From Icerya purchasi (lineage: Eukaryota > Arthropoda > Insecta > Hemiptera > Monophlebidae): a stretch of 64,000 bases of DNA. A program made the translations under genes and the position numbers. The first letter of the stretch is position 1; each line of letters begins with the position of its first letter. A model generated the notes under the pieces. It was not told the origin of the DNA, searched no databases, and saw only the letters and a program-made list of their open reading frames with translations. Below, in pieces: positions 1 through 11,610 of this stretch. The DNA lies in contig CM077115.1 of assembly GCA_039619475.1 (NCBI GenBank), positions 555,418,826-555,482,825 on the forward strand, written 5' to 3'.

Positions 1-734
1 GACAACAAAAACTTAAATATATGCAGATTGCATTTTCCGAAAAATGAAACTTCAGACGTACTTAACGAGACGGAAACATTCAACAAAATTAATAATTGCC
101 GCCAACAACCGAGTTACCCGTTATAGATGTAACAAAAATAACGAAGTTACGACGGATTTCTCGCTCTTTCTACGTCTCTAAAAGGAGCCGGCGTTATCAT
201 ACTCTCACTTTTTTTGCAGCTGTTATATGGGTGCTACAGGTGAGATACTACATATTTAGGTGTTCGGAAAAAAAAAAAAAAAAAAAAAAATCATTAAAAG
301 GTTAAATGTAATTTTAGGCTCTGTGCTTCATTGATTACTGCACTACGAAGTTTTAGTTGTGTGCTATGTATATGCTGATTGTGGTTCGAGCACAGCATAT
401 GCGACATTTTTCTACGTTCAATGATAAAATACGAAAAATGCCCGATGGTATAAAACAAAATATTACCTGAAGTTAGTTTATATGTAAGAACAGAAATTGT
501 TTTGTATCATTCAGAATAACTTGTATATTTGAAATCATTTAATTTTATTCATTATGTGTTTCTACGTATAATATATTTTATTATGTAAATAATAGTTACG
601 GTAAAAATGCGTAATTTTTCTGATAAATGCATTCGTTTTTGGGTCGCAATACCCACTATAATGGAAATTCTGTTTTACCTTTGACTGCAAAATTAGTGGC
701 GGAAATATTGATTACTGGCTACCACTAGATCGTA
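1..734. other. AT-rich sequence without recognised genes
   Basis: Apart from an A-run near 268-290, I see no gene, RNA or mobile element here. Short ORFs are not supported by composition or motifs. Confidence 0.5.
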
Positions 735-945
735 AAAGAGTTTAAAGTTCTTCGGACATGTTGTGAGATGGAATGGTTTAGAACGAACTCTCATAGAAGG
801 AAAAATCAATGGAGAAATGAGCCGAGGACTACCGATATGAGGTTCTTAGATCATATTGTCTCTGTTAGAACTAGTAAAAATTAGCAATGCGAGAGTAGAC
901 AGATTCGAATAGAGATAGGGGAAAAATTTTTCAGAAAAAGAAGGA
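735..945 (+). pseudogene. Fragment of a LINE reverse-transcriptase ORF, C-terminal part
   Basis: One frame reads LKFFGHVVRWNGLERTLIEG, followed by KINGEMSRGLP. This is the pattern found after the polymerase domain in many endonuclease/reverse-transcriptase LINE proteins: an FGH motif, then a Leu-Glu, a Gly-Lys and an Arg-Gly-arginine-rich stretch. The frame meets a stop right after the motif, and no reverse transcriptase motif lies upstream, so only a short decayed piece remains. It is unlike the two main LINEs of the window and probably represents a third family. The motif is seen directly; the family assignment is inference. Confidence 0.55.
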
Positions 946-2043
946 ACCAGAGCCTAATAAGGAGTTATTGGCATAGGGGAAGCAAGTGGATAACTGGAAT
1001 TTTAGACAGAGATAGGATTATCGAGCCAAAGAGTTCTTTTCTCGAAACTATTAACGACTCGAAATAGACGTTATTTAGAAGTTAAGTAAATTCCGTCATT
1101 ACGGGAAATTTGTTGTTTTACTGCACGCTCGATTTTTCTGCACCAATTTTTCCGCAACATAATTTCGTAATTTTCTTCGGTAGTAAACCGATTCAAATAT
1201 ACGTTGTATTCCCTGTTAAAGTGATTCTATGTGGCGTCGCCGTGGCACTCGTTAAAGCGCGAACAAGATGGCTCCGTGATAAGAAACTGATTTTCGTTTG
1301 CCTCGCTAAAATATGATATTTCTACGATCGACACTGTCTGCTGTTATAGCTGAAGAACGTAGTTTGTCTTACAAGCTCCTTTTTTCAATAGGCCTGTTGT
1401 GGTGATTAAAATTAAGCCTTGATTTTTTCGAGGAGAAAAATTACGGCCTTTGGACTCGGCTGTATTTCGGCACAGTGTTTAAACGACTTCCAGATCGAAG
1501 CGAATCTCTTCGATGGCCAATACGATCTAATAACTCTTTTTTCAATTTCCCTACTTAGTTTTTCCTTCGAAATCGTTCATATTCACAAACCGCATTTAAT
1601 CCTATCGAACTTGAAACAAGTTTTTTTTTTTTTCTTTCTTTTTTTCCTGGAAAGAATTAATTTTAATCAACAATATTCCATCATCCGGCTTTAGGGAACT
1701 GAATACACACACCGACAGCAGTTGTGAAATAAAACATATATGGCTCTAGTTTTGTAACATTTTTTTTTTTTTTTCTAAAATTCTGAATTTACTTGAGTGT
1801 TTAATCAGACTTTTTTCACGTTTCTGAAAGTCGTATCATCTAAGCGATAAAAATGGAGAAGCCGAAAAATTCGAATGAAAAAATGAAATATAGGGTTAGG
1901 AAAATGAGGATCGCCGGTAGTATAGTAACAAGTCGTTTATATAAATAGTAGAAATGGGCTGTTCAGATGGGCCAGGAGATAAATACTATAATGCCATGTC
2001 CTGAAAATGTTACGTTTAGCACACAATTAACGTTTTAAGCATT

Positions 2044-2048
<5 letters not shown>

Positions 2049-2084
<36 letters not shown>
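2049..2084. repeat. (TA)n microsatellite
   Basis: An uninterrupted TA dinucleotide tract of about 36 bases. Confidence 0.95.
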
Positions 2085-2085
<1 letters not shown>

Positions 2086-2328
2086 CATTTGCAGAAAATT
2101 TTTTATATCACATTTTATTATTAATATTATAATACTTGGTATTAATAAAATAATAAAAATATATTCACTGATAGCGAGAAATTTGAATGAATCTGCCTAC
2201 TTTAATAATCCCATATTCATGGAGTACAGAAAAATCGATAATTGATCATTAAAGTCAAAAATACAAATCGCGTAAAGATTAATAAAATTGTAATACCGGT
2301 AAAAACATTCAATAACGAATTATTTAAA

Positions 2329-2330
<2 letters not shown>

Positions 2331-2378
<48 letters not shown>

Positions 2379-2383
2379 GTTAT
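2331..2383. repeat. (TTA)n microsatellite
   Basis: A trinucleotide array of about 17 TTA units. Read on the minus strand it gives a poly-Asn open frame, which is an artefact of the repeat. Confidence 0.95.
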
Positions 2384-5300
2384 TTTGATGTACGTGTGAA
2401 AACTTGTCCTGCCTTTCTCTGACTATGTAAACCCCAGTAACATGTACCATGTACCTGGGAGTTTCCGCATAATAAATTCACATGAAACTTGAGGAATACG
2501 CATTAGTTTTCAGCTAATACCGAGATATGTTAAAAAATATCGCTATTCATGCCTGCAAGGAATCCCTCAAAAGTCTATGCGGTTTTATTCTCATTCGAGA
2601 CAGAGTTTATTGTTTCAAAATTGTTTTCCTGGAAAATTCACAATTGTAGAAACTTAACGTAGTAGCTGACTTGTTCGGAAAAAATTAAAAAAAAGGGAAA
2701 AAAAGCAACATCGGTGCAATTAAAACAACACTTAGAATACCGTAAAAATGTATGGGAAACAATTTTCTCAAATTTTCAGAAAAAAGCTCCATCCGAGCCA
2801 ACTGGACCCCATCTGACCAGTTTTTTCCAAATCGTGGCTTACCGGTTTCACGACACTATAATTTGAAAGGAAATTTTAGCAGATTCGGTAATCGTGGAAA
2901 GGTAGTCCAGCACGGTATTGTCAGATTCATCGAAATTTTACGCCTAAATTGTCAATCAATTTACAATGCCCGCGCATCATCTTTACAGACTTCCGCGTGT
3001 GTTACAGGGGGCAAAACGATTTTATCGAAACAGCTGTTCTCTTCCGAAATGTCCAACAATCAGCGAAACCTCATTTTTAAACATTCGGACACCGTTACGA
3101 TTTTAAAAACCTTAAGCCGTATTTTCGAAACCTAGACGGTACTCACCCGAGGGTGAATTTGTTCTTTTTAATGACTTAAAAGTGTGGTATAAATTGCGAA
3201 AACCGGAATACTATCAATCGTATCGTTTTTGATTCTTGCTGTTAACAAAAAGAAAAAGATTAAGTACCTTCTCTTAAACAATTTTTTACTTTTCCAGACA
3301 TTTAAATAGAAGGGGCTATAGTCTCCGCGGTGTGTAAGCTTTTTCATCAACATTTTTTTCGGGCCGCTTACTGGTTTTTCGGTACGGGGATAATTCATTC
3401 GAAAAATCGACAGATAAATATTTCTTTCTAAAACAACGAGAAGACCGAATAGTAATAAGTAAAAAAAGCAATTCAGTGTAACCGAACGAAACAAGATCTT
3501 AAAAGAAATAGGCGAAAACATTTCTCCTAAATAAATCCGCACCGATATTTTAGTTGACTTAAAACGCGCCACGAATATTTATATATTTTATTAAATGCTC
3601 CGGCATTTAAAAAATGTTTAACTTCTCTTTCAGTCTTCATAAGACGTATTCCTTCTAATGTACGGTGTCGTCATAAGTGCATTCAAATTCGTCAAATTCC
3701 ATCGGTATGCATGGAGACAAAGATATAATCGGTTAAAACGTCTTTATTGTTGAAACAAAAAGTGGGGGAAGATGCGCTTTTATTTATTTTCGAAATTCAC
3801 TATAAATCAAATAAAAAACGACTTTGTCTTTTTAAGAAGAAACTTGTATTTCTCCTTTTGGGCTTTCCAATATGATAGTTGTTTACTCGGTCACCTTTAA
3901 AACAGTTCTCCGCGGTTGTCTTTTTTCTACCCTTTTATTTACTAAAAAAAAAAAACAAAAAAGAAGAAACAAACAATCTTGGGCCATGCTTCATCAACTT
4001 TTTTAAAACAACAAAAAAAAAAAAAAAAAGCTGCTTAAAAATAATTTTTTTCCCAATTTTATGGTGACCGGACAAAACACGACATAGTCTTAGAGATGGA
4101 ACGAAATTTTAAATTGGTGTCTTTATCCCTTCTTACGAAATCGTCATTTTCGCTTAATTCGTCTTTCCAATTCACTATAGTATTTTTATACAGAAATAGA
4201 AATTGTGATATTATTACGTCTGTTTTTAATTGAAATTTCAAGTAATTGAAAGATATTTCAAAATTTTTGAAAATCAAATCAAATCAAATGAAATTTTTAT
4301 TATACATAAATAACAAAATTATACAATACACAAAATAATAGAAAAAAAAAAAATTTGCAGTCTGATTTTGTCAACTAAAAAAATAACACTGATAAATATG
4401 ATTGTCGCTCAAAAAACCATCTTTGCGGCAAATTCTTTTAATATAACTCGGCTTACTTACCGTTTATTATCTTTAAATGACGCTGTTCATTTATTCTTAG
4501 TGCAGATGTGGTCACGCAAACTTCTGATGTCGCTGCTGTACCGGAATTCACCGATATCACATTATAAACATCAAAAAGCCGTTGTTAATTATGTTTTCTC
4601 GGAAAATCATTAAATTCCCGCCTTTAACGACTTCCACAGTCCACAGACAAAGGCGAAAAAGAAAACATTCATCTCTTTCTAAATATTCTTAGAAAGGCGA
4701 CTCTGCAGGGGTTGTTACAATTTCTGTCGATAATGATATCGAACATCATTTCTTCTGATTCGATAATAGGCTAAATGTTTCCTTCAATACCTGGAAATGC
4801 GGGTCACTCCAGAGAAGAAATAAATCTGGATCAAAGCAACGGGCTGTATGCATGCACACCTTTTTTAAAAATCCATCATCGGCAGTGTTTGTGTTGACCT
4901 TTTCCATATTTAAAAAAAATCGACTCTTTTGCGCTTTATAAAAAGTATGTCGAAAATCTCTAAAGTCAACGCTAAATTTTAGCCGAGTTTTTGGAGCAAT
5001 TTTTTTTTAATAAACGCGCGAGGTGTGGTACACTAGAAAAACAGGCGACGAATTTTTAAGCTTTAAGAAAATTGTGAAACTGAAAAGTTCTTCTTATGAA
5101 AACAATGCGCCTTGCGCAAATCAAAAATTGTGAGACGTCAAAGAAAATTTCGTACGGGATTGTAGGAAAATTCAGATCAGTATTGCAACGGATGTTTCGA
5201 ATTTAAACTGTGCACGGTATAACACACACACAAGGATCAGCTTCGACGAGTGGCACTATCACACAGTACCGGTTAACATTTTAAGGTAAAAATTCAGTAG

Positions 5301-6019
5301 TCATATATGGTACTTTTATTAACACGCTTACGTGTCGCTAAAGATGCAAAAAACGAGTGCCAACATAAACTGGAAACATTATTCAGAATAAAAATTTACC
5401 TGTCTCTCAAAGTATTGCAAAATTATTTCAGTGATATGCCGCATTAACCGAATCTCTACAATATCGAAATGATCATTTTTTTTTTTTTCTTTTTCAAAAG
5501 CGTTGGCGTAAATAACCTCATTAGCTGACGATTGAGATCAATTCGTCTGTTGAAAACACATCGAGTCAAAGTTGTTTTAGATTTCAAATTAACGCGGGGG
5601 CGTAGATGATTACCGATTGCCTATATAAAATGTAGACTAGAACTGCTCACGCCGTGACTGATGCTTGTCGTAGTAAGCAGGGGAAAAAAAAAAAAGAAAA
5701 GAAAAAAAAAAGAGGTAAAACCGGTGTGGAGAGCAGCGTAACTCTATAGCCGAATCCGCCTAAATGACAATTTGATTATCTTTAGTTGGGCTTATTCTCG
5801 ACCGCTATCTGACGTTTATAGATTAAAAGATAACGCTGAAAAAAAAAAACTTCTAACGATTAGAGAAGAATTGAAATCGTTCGACTTCTCGGCAAAGCTG
5901 AAATTTGCCATGGTAAGGAAGAAATTCGGTAAAGTGGAGGAGATTATTGTCGGCCAGCCGACAGAGATTATAGTGCGATCTTTTCTGTCGAAGAAGAATA
6001 AACCCACGTTCGGGCCCCG

Positions 6020-6104
6020 AAGTAAACGAAGTCCCTTACCGTTGACAGGACATTGCGAAGTTAAAGTTCACAGTGTACAAGCCAGACGGCACTAATATGA
6101 GAAG
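6020..6104 (-). mobile_element. SINE-1 copy, 3' half only, diverged
   Basis: On the plus strand this starts with AGTAAACGAAGTCCCTTACC and continues with blocks GTTGACAGGACATT, GAAGTTAAAGTTCACAGTGT and ATGAGAA, in the same order as the 3' part of the full copy at 28839-29115. The tRNA-like head is missing. It is the most diverged of five copies, so probably the oldest. Confidence 0.6.
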
Positions 6105-7894
6105 ATAGGAATTTTGCTACAATTGCGATGAGAGAATAAAGGACACACGCAATATGGAGTTTGCGATTAGTATGACACTGTTGCACGGCTTTTCTAGAAT
6201 GTTATGTCGCGCACATTTCCACTTCGAATAGGCCTTAAATTACAAAGATTCAATTAATATCAACACACATCCGGGTGTAATTAAAAACGTCATAAATATC
6301 GACTGATGATAGTTCATCGTATGTAAAATTTTTATTGTAAAGCTAAAATGTTCTTGTAGCATGTGTAAAGTACGTAACGTATTAAAAAATTCGGTAAAAT
6401 CAAAAAAATTTTACGCGCTGTAAAATTCGAATTCGGCTAAACGTTTTCATCTTTAACACTGCGTGCGTCTGACGTTCAGTACTTGAAAAGAGTGGCCGCG
6501 TGGTGTGTGTAACATACCGCACAATTGAAAAAAAGTTAAATATTTTTCGCAAGATACTTGATACTCGTATATTTGACTTTGAATTAAATTTTAATAATGT
6601 GGTACCAATTTTTCCGTAATGTTGTTACACTAAATTATTATCATTTCTCCTAACCCGCATTTTTATTAATAATAGAGAAATAGAAAAGCACTCCATACGG
6701 ATAAGGTGCAATCTGAATTTTGAAAATTTGGCGATTTTTCAAGTACACGCTTAACTTGAAAAACGAGTAATTCGGTTATTAATTTTTACACATTCCGAAT
6801 GAATTAAATTCCTATATTTAACATTAATTTTTGCTGTTCCTCCGTCATTCTTGCTCGGCACTGCTTATCTAAAATATTTCCTTACACAGTACCGTCTCCG
6901 TCAGGATCACTTTCATCTTATCACTGCTATATCTGCCAAAACAAGTTTCCCATCCATCTTAATATCCTTCGTGTTACAGAAAGCAAAAGTTATTGTCATA
7001 AAAATAATGAAAACGCCCCTCGACCGAACACAATTATTTTGCAGTAAGAAAACAGAAAAATGAAAAAAAGGGCTTAAAGTGTACTAGTCAAAACAACGTT
7101 GAATAAAACAACGGTTACTTTTAAAGAAAATATGTAATCCATGTAAATAAAGAAACGCGATACATTCCGTGTCGCCTGGTGCAATACACTAACGCTCAAA
7201 TATCCCGACTTTCAGTGGATAAAGCGGATTAGAATTGTAATAATTGCTGCGTAGTGTGTAATAAAATTAGAAAGGTAGGCGGAAACTCGGAAAAGTATAA
7301 TTACGCAATTCGAGAAAATTACAATACACGCGGTGTAGACCGACTCTTCCAGGTAAAATCTACCACCGAATGAAGCTGCGCCATTTGAACTTGTGCATCA
7401 TGCAACTTTTCATTAACTTTCGTAATAATCATTTTTTCATCGCTCTCGGTAAACTTTGTTTCGTCAACTTTAAGACACAATAAAATACGGAAAGTAACTT
7501 GCCAACACGCTTCCCTCGTTACATACAAATTCGCATTTCCAAAATTCGTGGTTTTTCAATCTGGTGAGACTACGGACACACTGCCATGTACGGATTTTTT
7601 TTTCCTTCGTCATAATGATTCAAAAAATAAAAGTCATTAATTTAAATTAAAATACGGTAGCGCGTCTAATGTACGGACGGAAAAGATCATAAAAGCGGGA
7701 TGCAAGACTTCTTTGCCATAACCCTAAACCAAATTTTATATCTCAAAATTACCTAAACTATATAATTATTTGTTTTCATCGCTTTGTTATTAATTTCGTT
7801 ATATTAAAACAGTCGATGACGCCGATACAAATGTGTTTCCAACTATTTAATTCTACTAATTATAATGACAGCAAAAGAAAAAACAAAAGAAAAA
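6105..7894. other. AT-rich sequence without recognised genes
   Basis: Only short spurious open frames and scattered A/T runs are visible. No mobile-element motif was found. Confidence 0.45.
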
Positions 7895-7980
7895 ACTAAA
7901 TAAAAAACTAAATAAAAAACTAAATAAAAAACTAAATAAAAAACTAAATAAAAAACTAAATAAAAAACTAAATAAAAAAC
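7895..7980. repeat. 12-bp tandem repeat
   Basis: The unit ACTAAATAAAAA is repeated about seven times with almost no variation. It is preceded by an irregular AAAGAAAAAAC stretch from which it may have grown. Confidence 0.95.
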
Positions 7981-8420
7981 AAAACAAGCACGTTAGCTAG
8001 TATGTAGAGGAGATGATTTATAATGTATAAAAAGGATAATTACGTTATTAATTTCGTTTTCACTTCGAACTGTGTAGTCTGTAATTGAAATCATTAATCA
8101 GATGAGTAGTAAAAATGTGCACGTTCTACTACCTTTTTCGATATAACATGATCGATGTAGTCCTATCGTCATACTTCCATTTTTAGATTTAATTCGACAG
8201 AATTTTATTTTTGAAAATTAAAATTGCCGCAAGATGTAAATAATTTTGCAAAAATTCTCGTTTCGAGATGGGAAATGGAGCTAACTGAAAACTCTCGTAA
8301 AATCTATAATATCCTCGACGATGCAACTGGTCAACTCTAAAACATAATTTAAAGTTATGTGGGAATTCCATAAAATCACAATTTCCTTTTTTTACCATTG
8401 ATTTTCTGTTCCTAGCCATA

Positions 8421-9030
8421 TAGTGATCGAGGGCAATGAAATGGCATATTCGTTGGCTCAGACTGCTGCGTCTTCTCGCTTTTATTTCGCAAAAATTTCT
8501 GCTTCTAATTTTCTTCCATTATGTAAAAAGATTTATATATTAAATTCCGGTCAAATATTTATGTCTCTTCCTTTTTCAACCAACTTTTCTTCTCCCTATC
8601 ATCCAACCGAATCTTCCTACTCGCGGCATTGGTTTTACAATTTTCCTTCACTTTGCCGTTCTGCTATCGTCTCTGTTATTCGTTTACGTCTTTATTGTAC
8701 TATCCTTCCTTCCTCACCTTTTCGTTTTCTTTCCGCACTTTTTCTCCTAATTATGCTCTCCAATTAACGACAAAGCCGTCTGCGATCCTAAAACCATATC
8801 TTCTTTAAATGTTCGAAATACTTTGATCTGTTGTCACTTAGTTCCTTAATCCTTACTGTACCTCTTATCTCTAATCATTCCCATCGATCTCCATTGTTTC
8901 AATCCTTAGTTCTTTTATTCTAACGATATCTGACTGAATCCATATCTAATTGATTTTTCTCCATTATGTCGTTTTTGAACTAAGATCTGCTCTGTAGGTA
9001 GACGTGCCCAAAGAAAAAAAAAAAAAAAAA
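8421..9030 (+). mobile_element. LINE-A copy, 5'-truncated 3' end
   Basis: This copy begins inside the last RNase H motif: GNEMAYSLAQTAASS here matches GNESADSLARAAAASS in the long copy at 23.33-25.85 kb. It continues through the linker, where SLCRSAIVSVIRLR matches SLRRSEVVSIVRMR, and ends with GACGTGCCCAAAG and an A tail. The C-terminal Cys/His part has lost its frame. Truncation at the 5' end plus a poly(A) 3' end is the usual product of target-primed reverse transcription. There are several frame differences from the longer copy, so it is dead. Confidence 0.8.
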
Positions 9031-9285
9031 TAATAATCTCCTACAACTTTTCATCGTACACCATCAAATTTTTAGATAAATCTAATGAATGTAACAATAT
9101 AAAAATAACAACCATTTTTTTTAAATCGAATTTACTGGCAAATAATGAATTCTACTCGTATAAATACTTATCGATCACACGGGACACTCGACACGCGTAG
9201 AACGGGTCTAAAAAATCTTTCACTTTAATAATAAATATTATAATATGAGCAAAAATTATATATGTATATATATATATGTTTGTGT

Positions 9286-9604
9286 AAGGGCGTCGCCAGC
9301 TGATTAGTCGGGGGGGGGGCAAAATGAGTCGTTAGTAGATAAGCACGGGAGGAGGGGGCAAAATGATAGAAATAGGATATGAGTTATAGGAACAATAAAA
9401 TTTATAATTTGTAAAGGCTTAATATTTTATTAAACGAGAATAATTAAAAACATAATTTTCGTGTGTTTCTGGCAAACTGTTCTGCTATTTTATTATGAAA
9501 GTCATCCAAATTATCCGTGATTATGCGCCGATGAATACTCATCATGGCCAGTTGATTAAAACGTTTCGAAGCTCCAGGGGGGCACCCCCCCGACAACGCC
9601 CATG
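9286..9604 (-). mobile_element. Internally deleted hAT-type DNA transposon
   Basis: The right side of the element (low coordinates) opens with AAGGGCGTCGCCAGC followed by a G-run and GCAAAATGA. At the other side an inverted counterpart reads CACCCCCCCGACAACGCCCA, shortened by about 13 bases. GGGGCGT-type termini with G-runs are common in arthropod hAT elements. Between them lies a transposase C-terminal remnant on the minus strand. At about 320 bp this is far shorter than an autonomous hAT of 2.5-4 kb. The (AT)/(GT) repeats on both sides prevent a clean call of the 8-bp target duplication. Confidence 0.6.
9444..9574 (-). pseudogene. hAT transposase C-terminal dimerisation motif, fragment
   Basis: The minus strand encodes [15 protein letters not shown], then a run ending in [14 protein letters not shown] and a stop. 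This matches the well-known end of hAT transposases and their domesticated ZMYM/zinc-finger relatives: a RL..LAMLSIH/E core followed by a FA...RK tail. Only about 40 residues survive. The DDE catalytic core and BED zinc finger are absent. Upstream the frame runs into a G-rich terminal repeat and then an (AT)n tract, so the longer open frame there is not coding. Confidence 0.65.
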
Positions 9605-9613
9605 TGTGTGTTT

Positions 9614-9740
<127 letters not shown>

Positions 9741-9914
9741 TTCCGTTAGCGCGATCTTTTCGACGGTGATCGAATTATAGAAATATATTCTTTGGTAAGG
9801 TCATTAATTTGCGATCTATCGGACACTATCTTATTTGGCGTAGTCGCGGACTATAGGTATCGAGAATGCTTATCGGCTAAAACCGAAATTCCCGTGCACG
9901 GTCGAACGGACGGA

Positions 9915-10440
9915 TGTGTCAGGGTTGAGACTGTGTTCGTGTGTTAGCGGTCGGAGCGGAGGTAACTACATCAGCCGGAAGCGAGTATGCGCATCGCATA
10001 AAAGCCGTGCCGAGCAGCACATCAAGCCGAGAGAAGATTTATAAAATCCCGTAAAAGTCAAGCCGGGCGACTAAATCGATATCATTCGGAGATATTCTAA
10101 GAACGTCGATGAGATTATTACCTTTATCAGTTTTATTAATTATTAGTCGGTTAGATAGTTCGGTCTAGTTGTCATTCGTTAACCGTTGTTGCAGCAGCTC
10201 TATAGTCGTGGTAAAGTCGTTTATACGTAATTTGAGCGCCACGTTGTAACTTTGAACTGTCCTTTTGAATTTGCTGTAAAATTTGTGGGTTTTTTTTCAT
10301 TCTTGTTCTTGCCGTGTTTAAATGTACGCTTCGCCGTTTAAATCGAAGGTTTTATTTTTATTTTTTTTTTTTTTCGAAATACACGCGTTTTTCTGAGTAA
10401 AAGTCTCGTTATTGGACACGTGATTCGGGGCTTCGTAACA
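9915..10440 (+). mobile_element. Possible LTR (solo, or 5' LTR of a truncated element)
   Basis: This block of clearly higher GC than its surroundings begins TGTGTCAGG and ends CTTCGTAACA, so it has the TG...CA ends of an LTR. It holds a possible TATA box (TTTATAAAATCC near 10039). After the end comes TCTCCGGTATGGCGAGGCC, which contains a TGGCGAGG that could be a primer binding site. No second LTR, no gag or pol frame and no target-site duplication could be found. A host promoter or other GC-rich DNA is the alternative. Confidence 0.33.
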
Positions 10441-11307
10441 TCTCCGGTATGGCGAGGCCGCCGCCGTTTCGGGGCGAGATCGCGGTCAAAATAGTTTTAT
10501 TTGGGTATTATTTTTTCCGTTCGAAAGTTTTTATTACGATAATTTTTTTTAAATAAAGCCTAGTGCTCCGAAAGGAGCCTATCCGATTGTGACCTGCGTT
10601 TGTCGTTGGCGCCCGCTTTTTTTGTATCGTTACGCGGAAAGTCGGTTCATATCAATATCAATATATATATGTATATGTATAAAGCCGGGTTCTTTGGGAA
10701 ATTCTGATGAAATTAACGAATTACGGGTTTTTAGGGGTTTAATAAATCGATTGGTCGACATCTCACTGTCGAGAAAGTAGCAATTCCAATAAGGGGACTG
10801 ACTACTAATGGCTAATTGATCATCGCATTTTTAAGGTTTATTAAAAAAGGAACAAAGCACCGTTGCCTAGAAGATAATACATTTATTTACAACGGTAATC
10901 GAAAATAGATAAAGGCAGCTTTTATATTTATTTACGCTTTACGCAACGGATTTAAATGCCGATTCAAATACATGTAGGAGAGGACGTTATTGGAGTTATA
11001 CGGATGATAATTTGTTAGAATATTGCTGGCTTATGAATGTTTGTTTTTCTCGTATTTAAATCCAGAATACTTCATCATAAACAACGCGATGTATAGAGAA
11101 AAATGATTGCTGCTAAATGTTTGACTGCTTATGAAATTTATTAGTCCACTGACTGATTTGCAAGTTCAGAGTAAATCCGAGCAAAGCTCGGTTAATACGT
11201 ACTACCGACAATAATGACAATGGCGATGTGTATAATAAGGGCAACAGTGTTTATCTTATATAATATAAATTTAGGGCATGCTAGAGCAAAATCTATAAAT
11301 ATAAAAT
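10441..11307. other. Sequence after the possible LTR; no gene recognised
   Basis: The first 350 bases stay somewhat GC-richer and could be the leader of an LTR element, including a short open frame at 10589-10780. The remainder is ordinary AT-rich DNA. Confidence 0.3.
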
Positions 11308-11400
11308 AAAGCAAAGTTTTATCAAAATAAAGCCAAGTTTTATCAAAATAAAGCCAAATTTTATCAAAATAAAGCCAAATTTTATCAAAATAAAGCAAAT
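11308..11400. repeat. 21-bp tandem repeat
   Basis: The unit AAAGCCAAATTTTATCAAAAT occurs 4.4 times. Because 21 is a multiple of three, the minus strand reads a seven-residue LYFDKIW-type repeat. Nothing suggests that this is translated. Confidence 0.95.
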
Positions 11401-11445
11401 GGATTCCCCAACGTCACCGGACACATAATGTAACTTGATCGATCT

Positions 11446-11610
11446 TTTTTTTGTTTATTTTTTTGGGGGGGGGGCGTCAACTACAAACATTAAAATCCAG
11501 TATAAGTGCAATTTTTAGAAATTTCAAAGTGCGGCAGCGGGATATTCTAGCCGAACGAAACATAATTAACTAATGAATTACAGCACGATAACCGGCAAAG
11601 TTGATCAATC
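11446..11610 (-). mobile_element. Short retroelement family R3, copy 1
   Basis: The reverse complement shares blocks with copies at 35694-35880 and 45260-45432: TTAGTTAATTATGTTTCG, CGCTGCCGCA, AATTGCACTTATACTGGAT, then GTAGTTGACGCCCC and an A-rich tail. The tail TAGTTGACG...CCC resembles the 3' end of LINE-A. The position of the 5' end is not certain. Confidence 0.65.

Larger units (their letters stand above)
946..6019. other. Intergenic or intronic AT-rich stretch
   Basis: This holds two microsatellites (2049-2084 and 2331-2383) and several A or T runs. The longest open frame, 2752-3135 on the plus strand, has no recognisable domain and no splice or promoter context. The open frame at 5772-6095 runs into a SINE copy. 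I see no supported gene. Confidence 0.5.

Noticed and set aside
2752..3135. 127-codon plus-strand frame
   Set aside because: No domain, no codon-use or context support; a frame this long is possible by chance in 64 kb on six frames.
5772..6095. 107-codon plus-strand frame
   Set aside because: Its last third is antisense SINE-1 sequence and the rest has no recognised motif.
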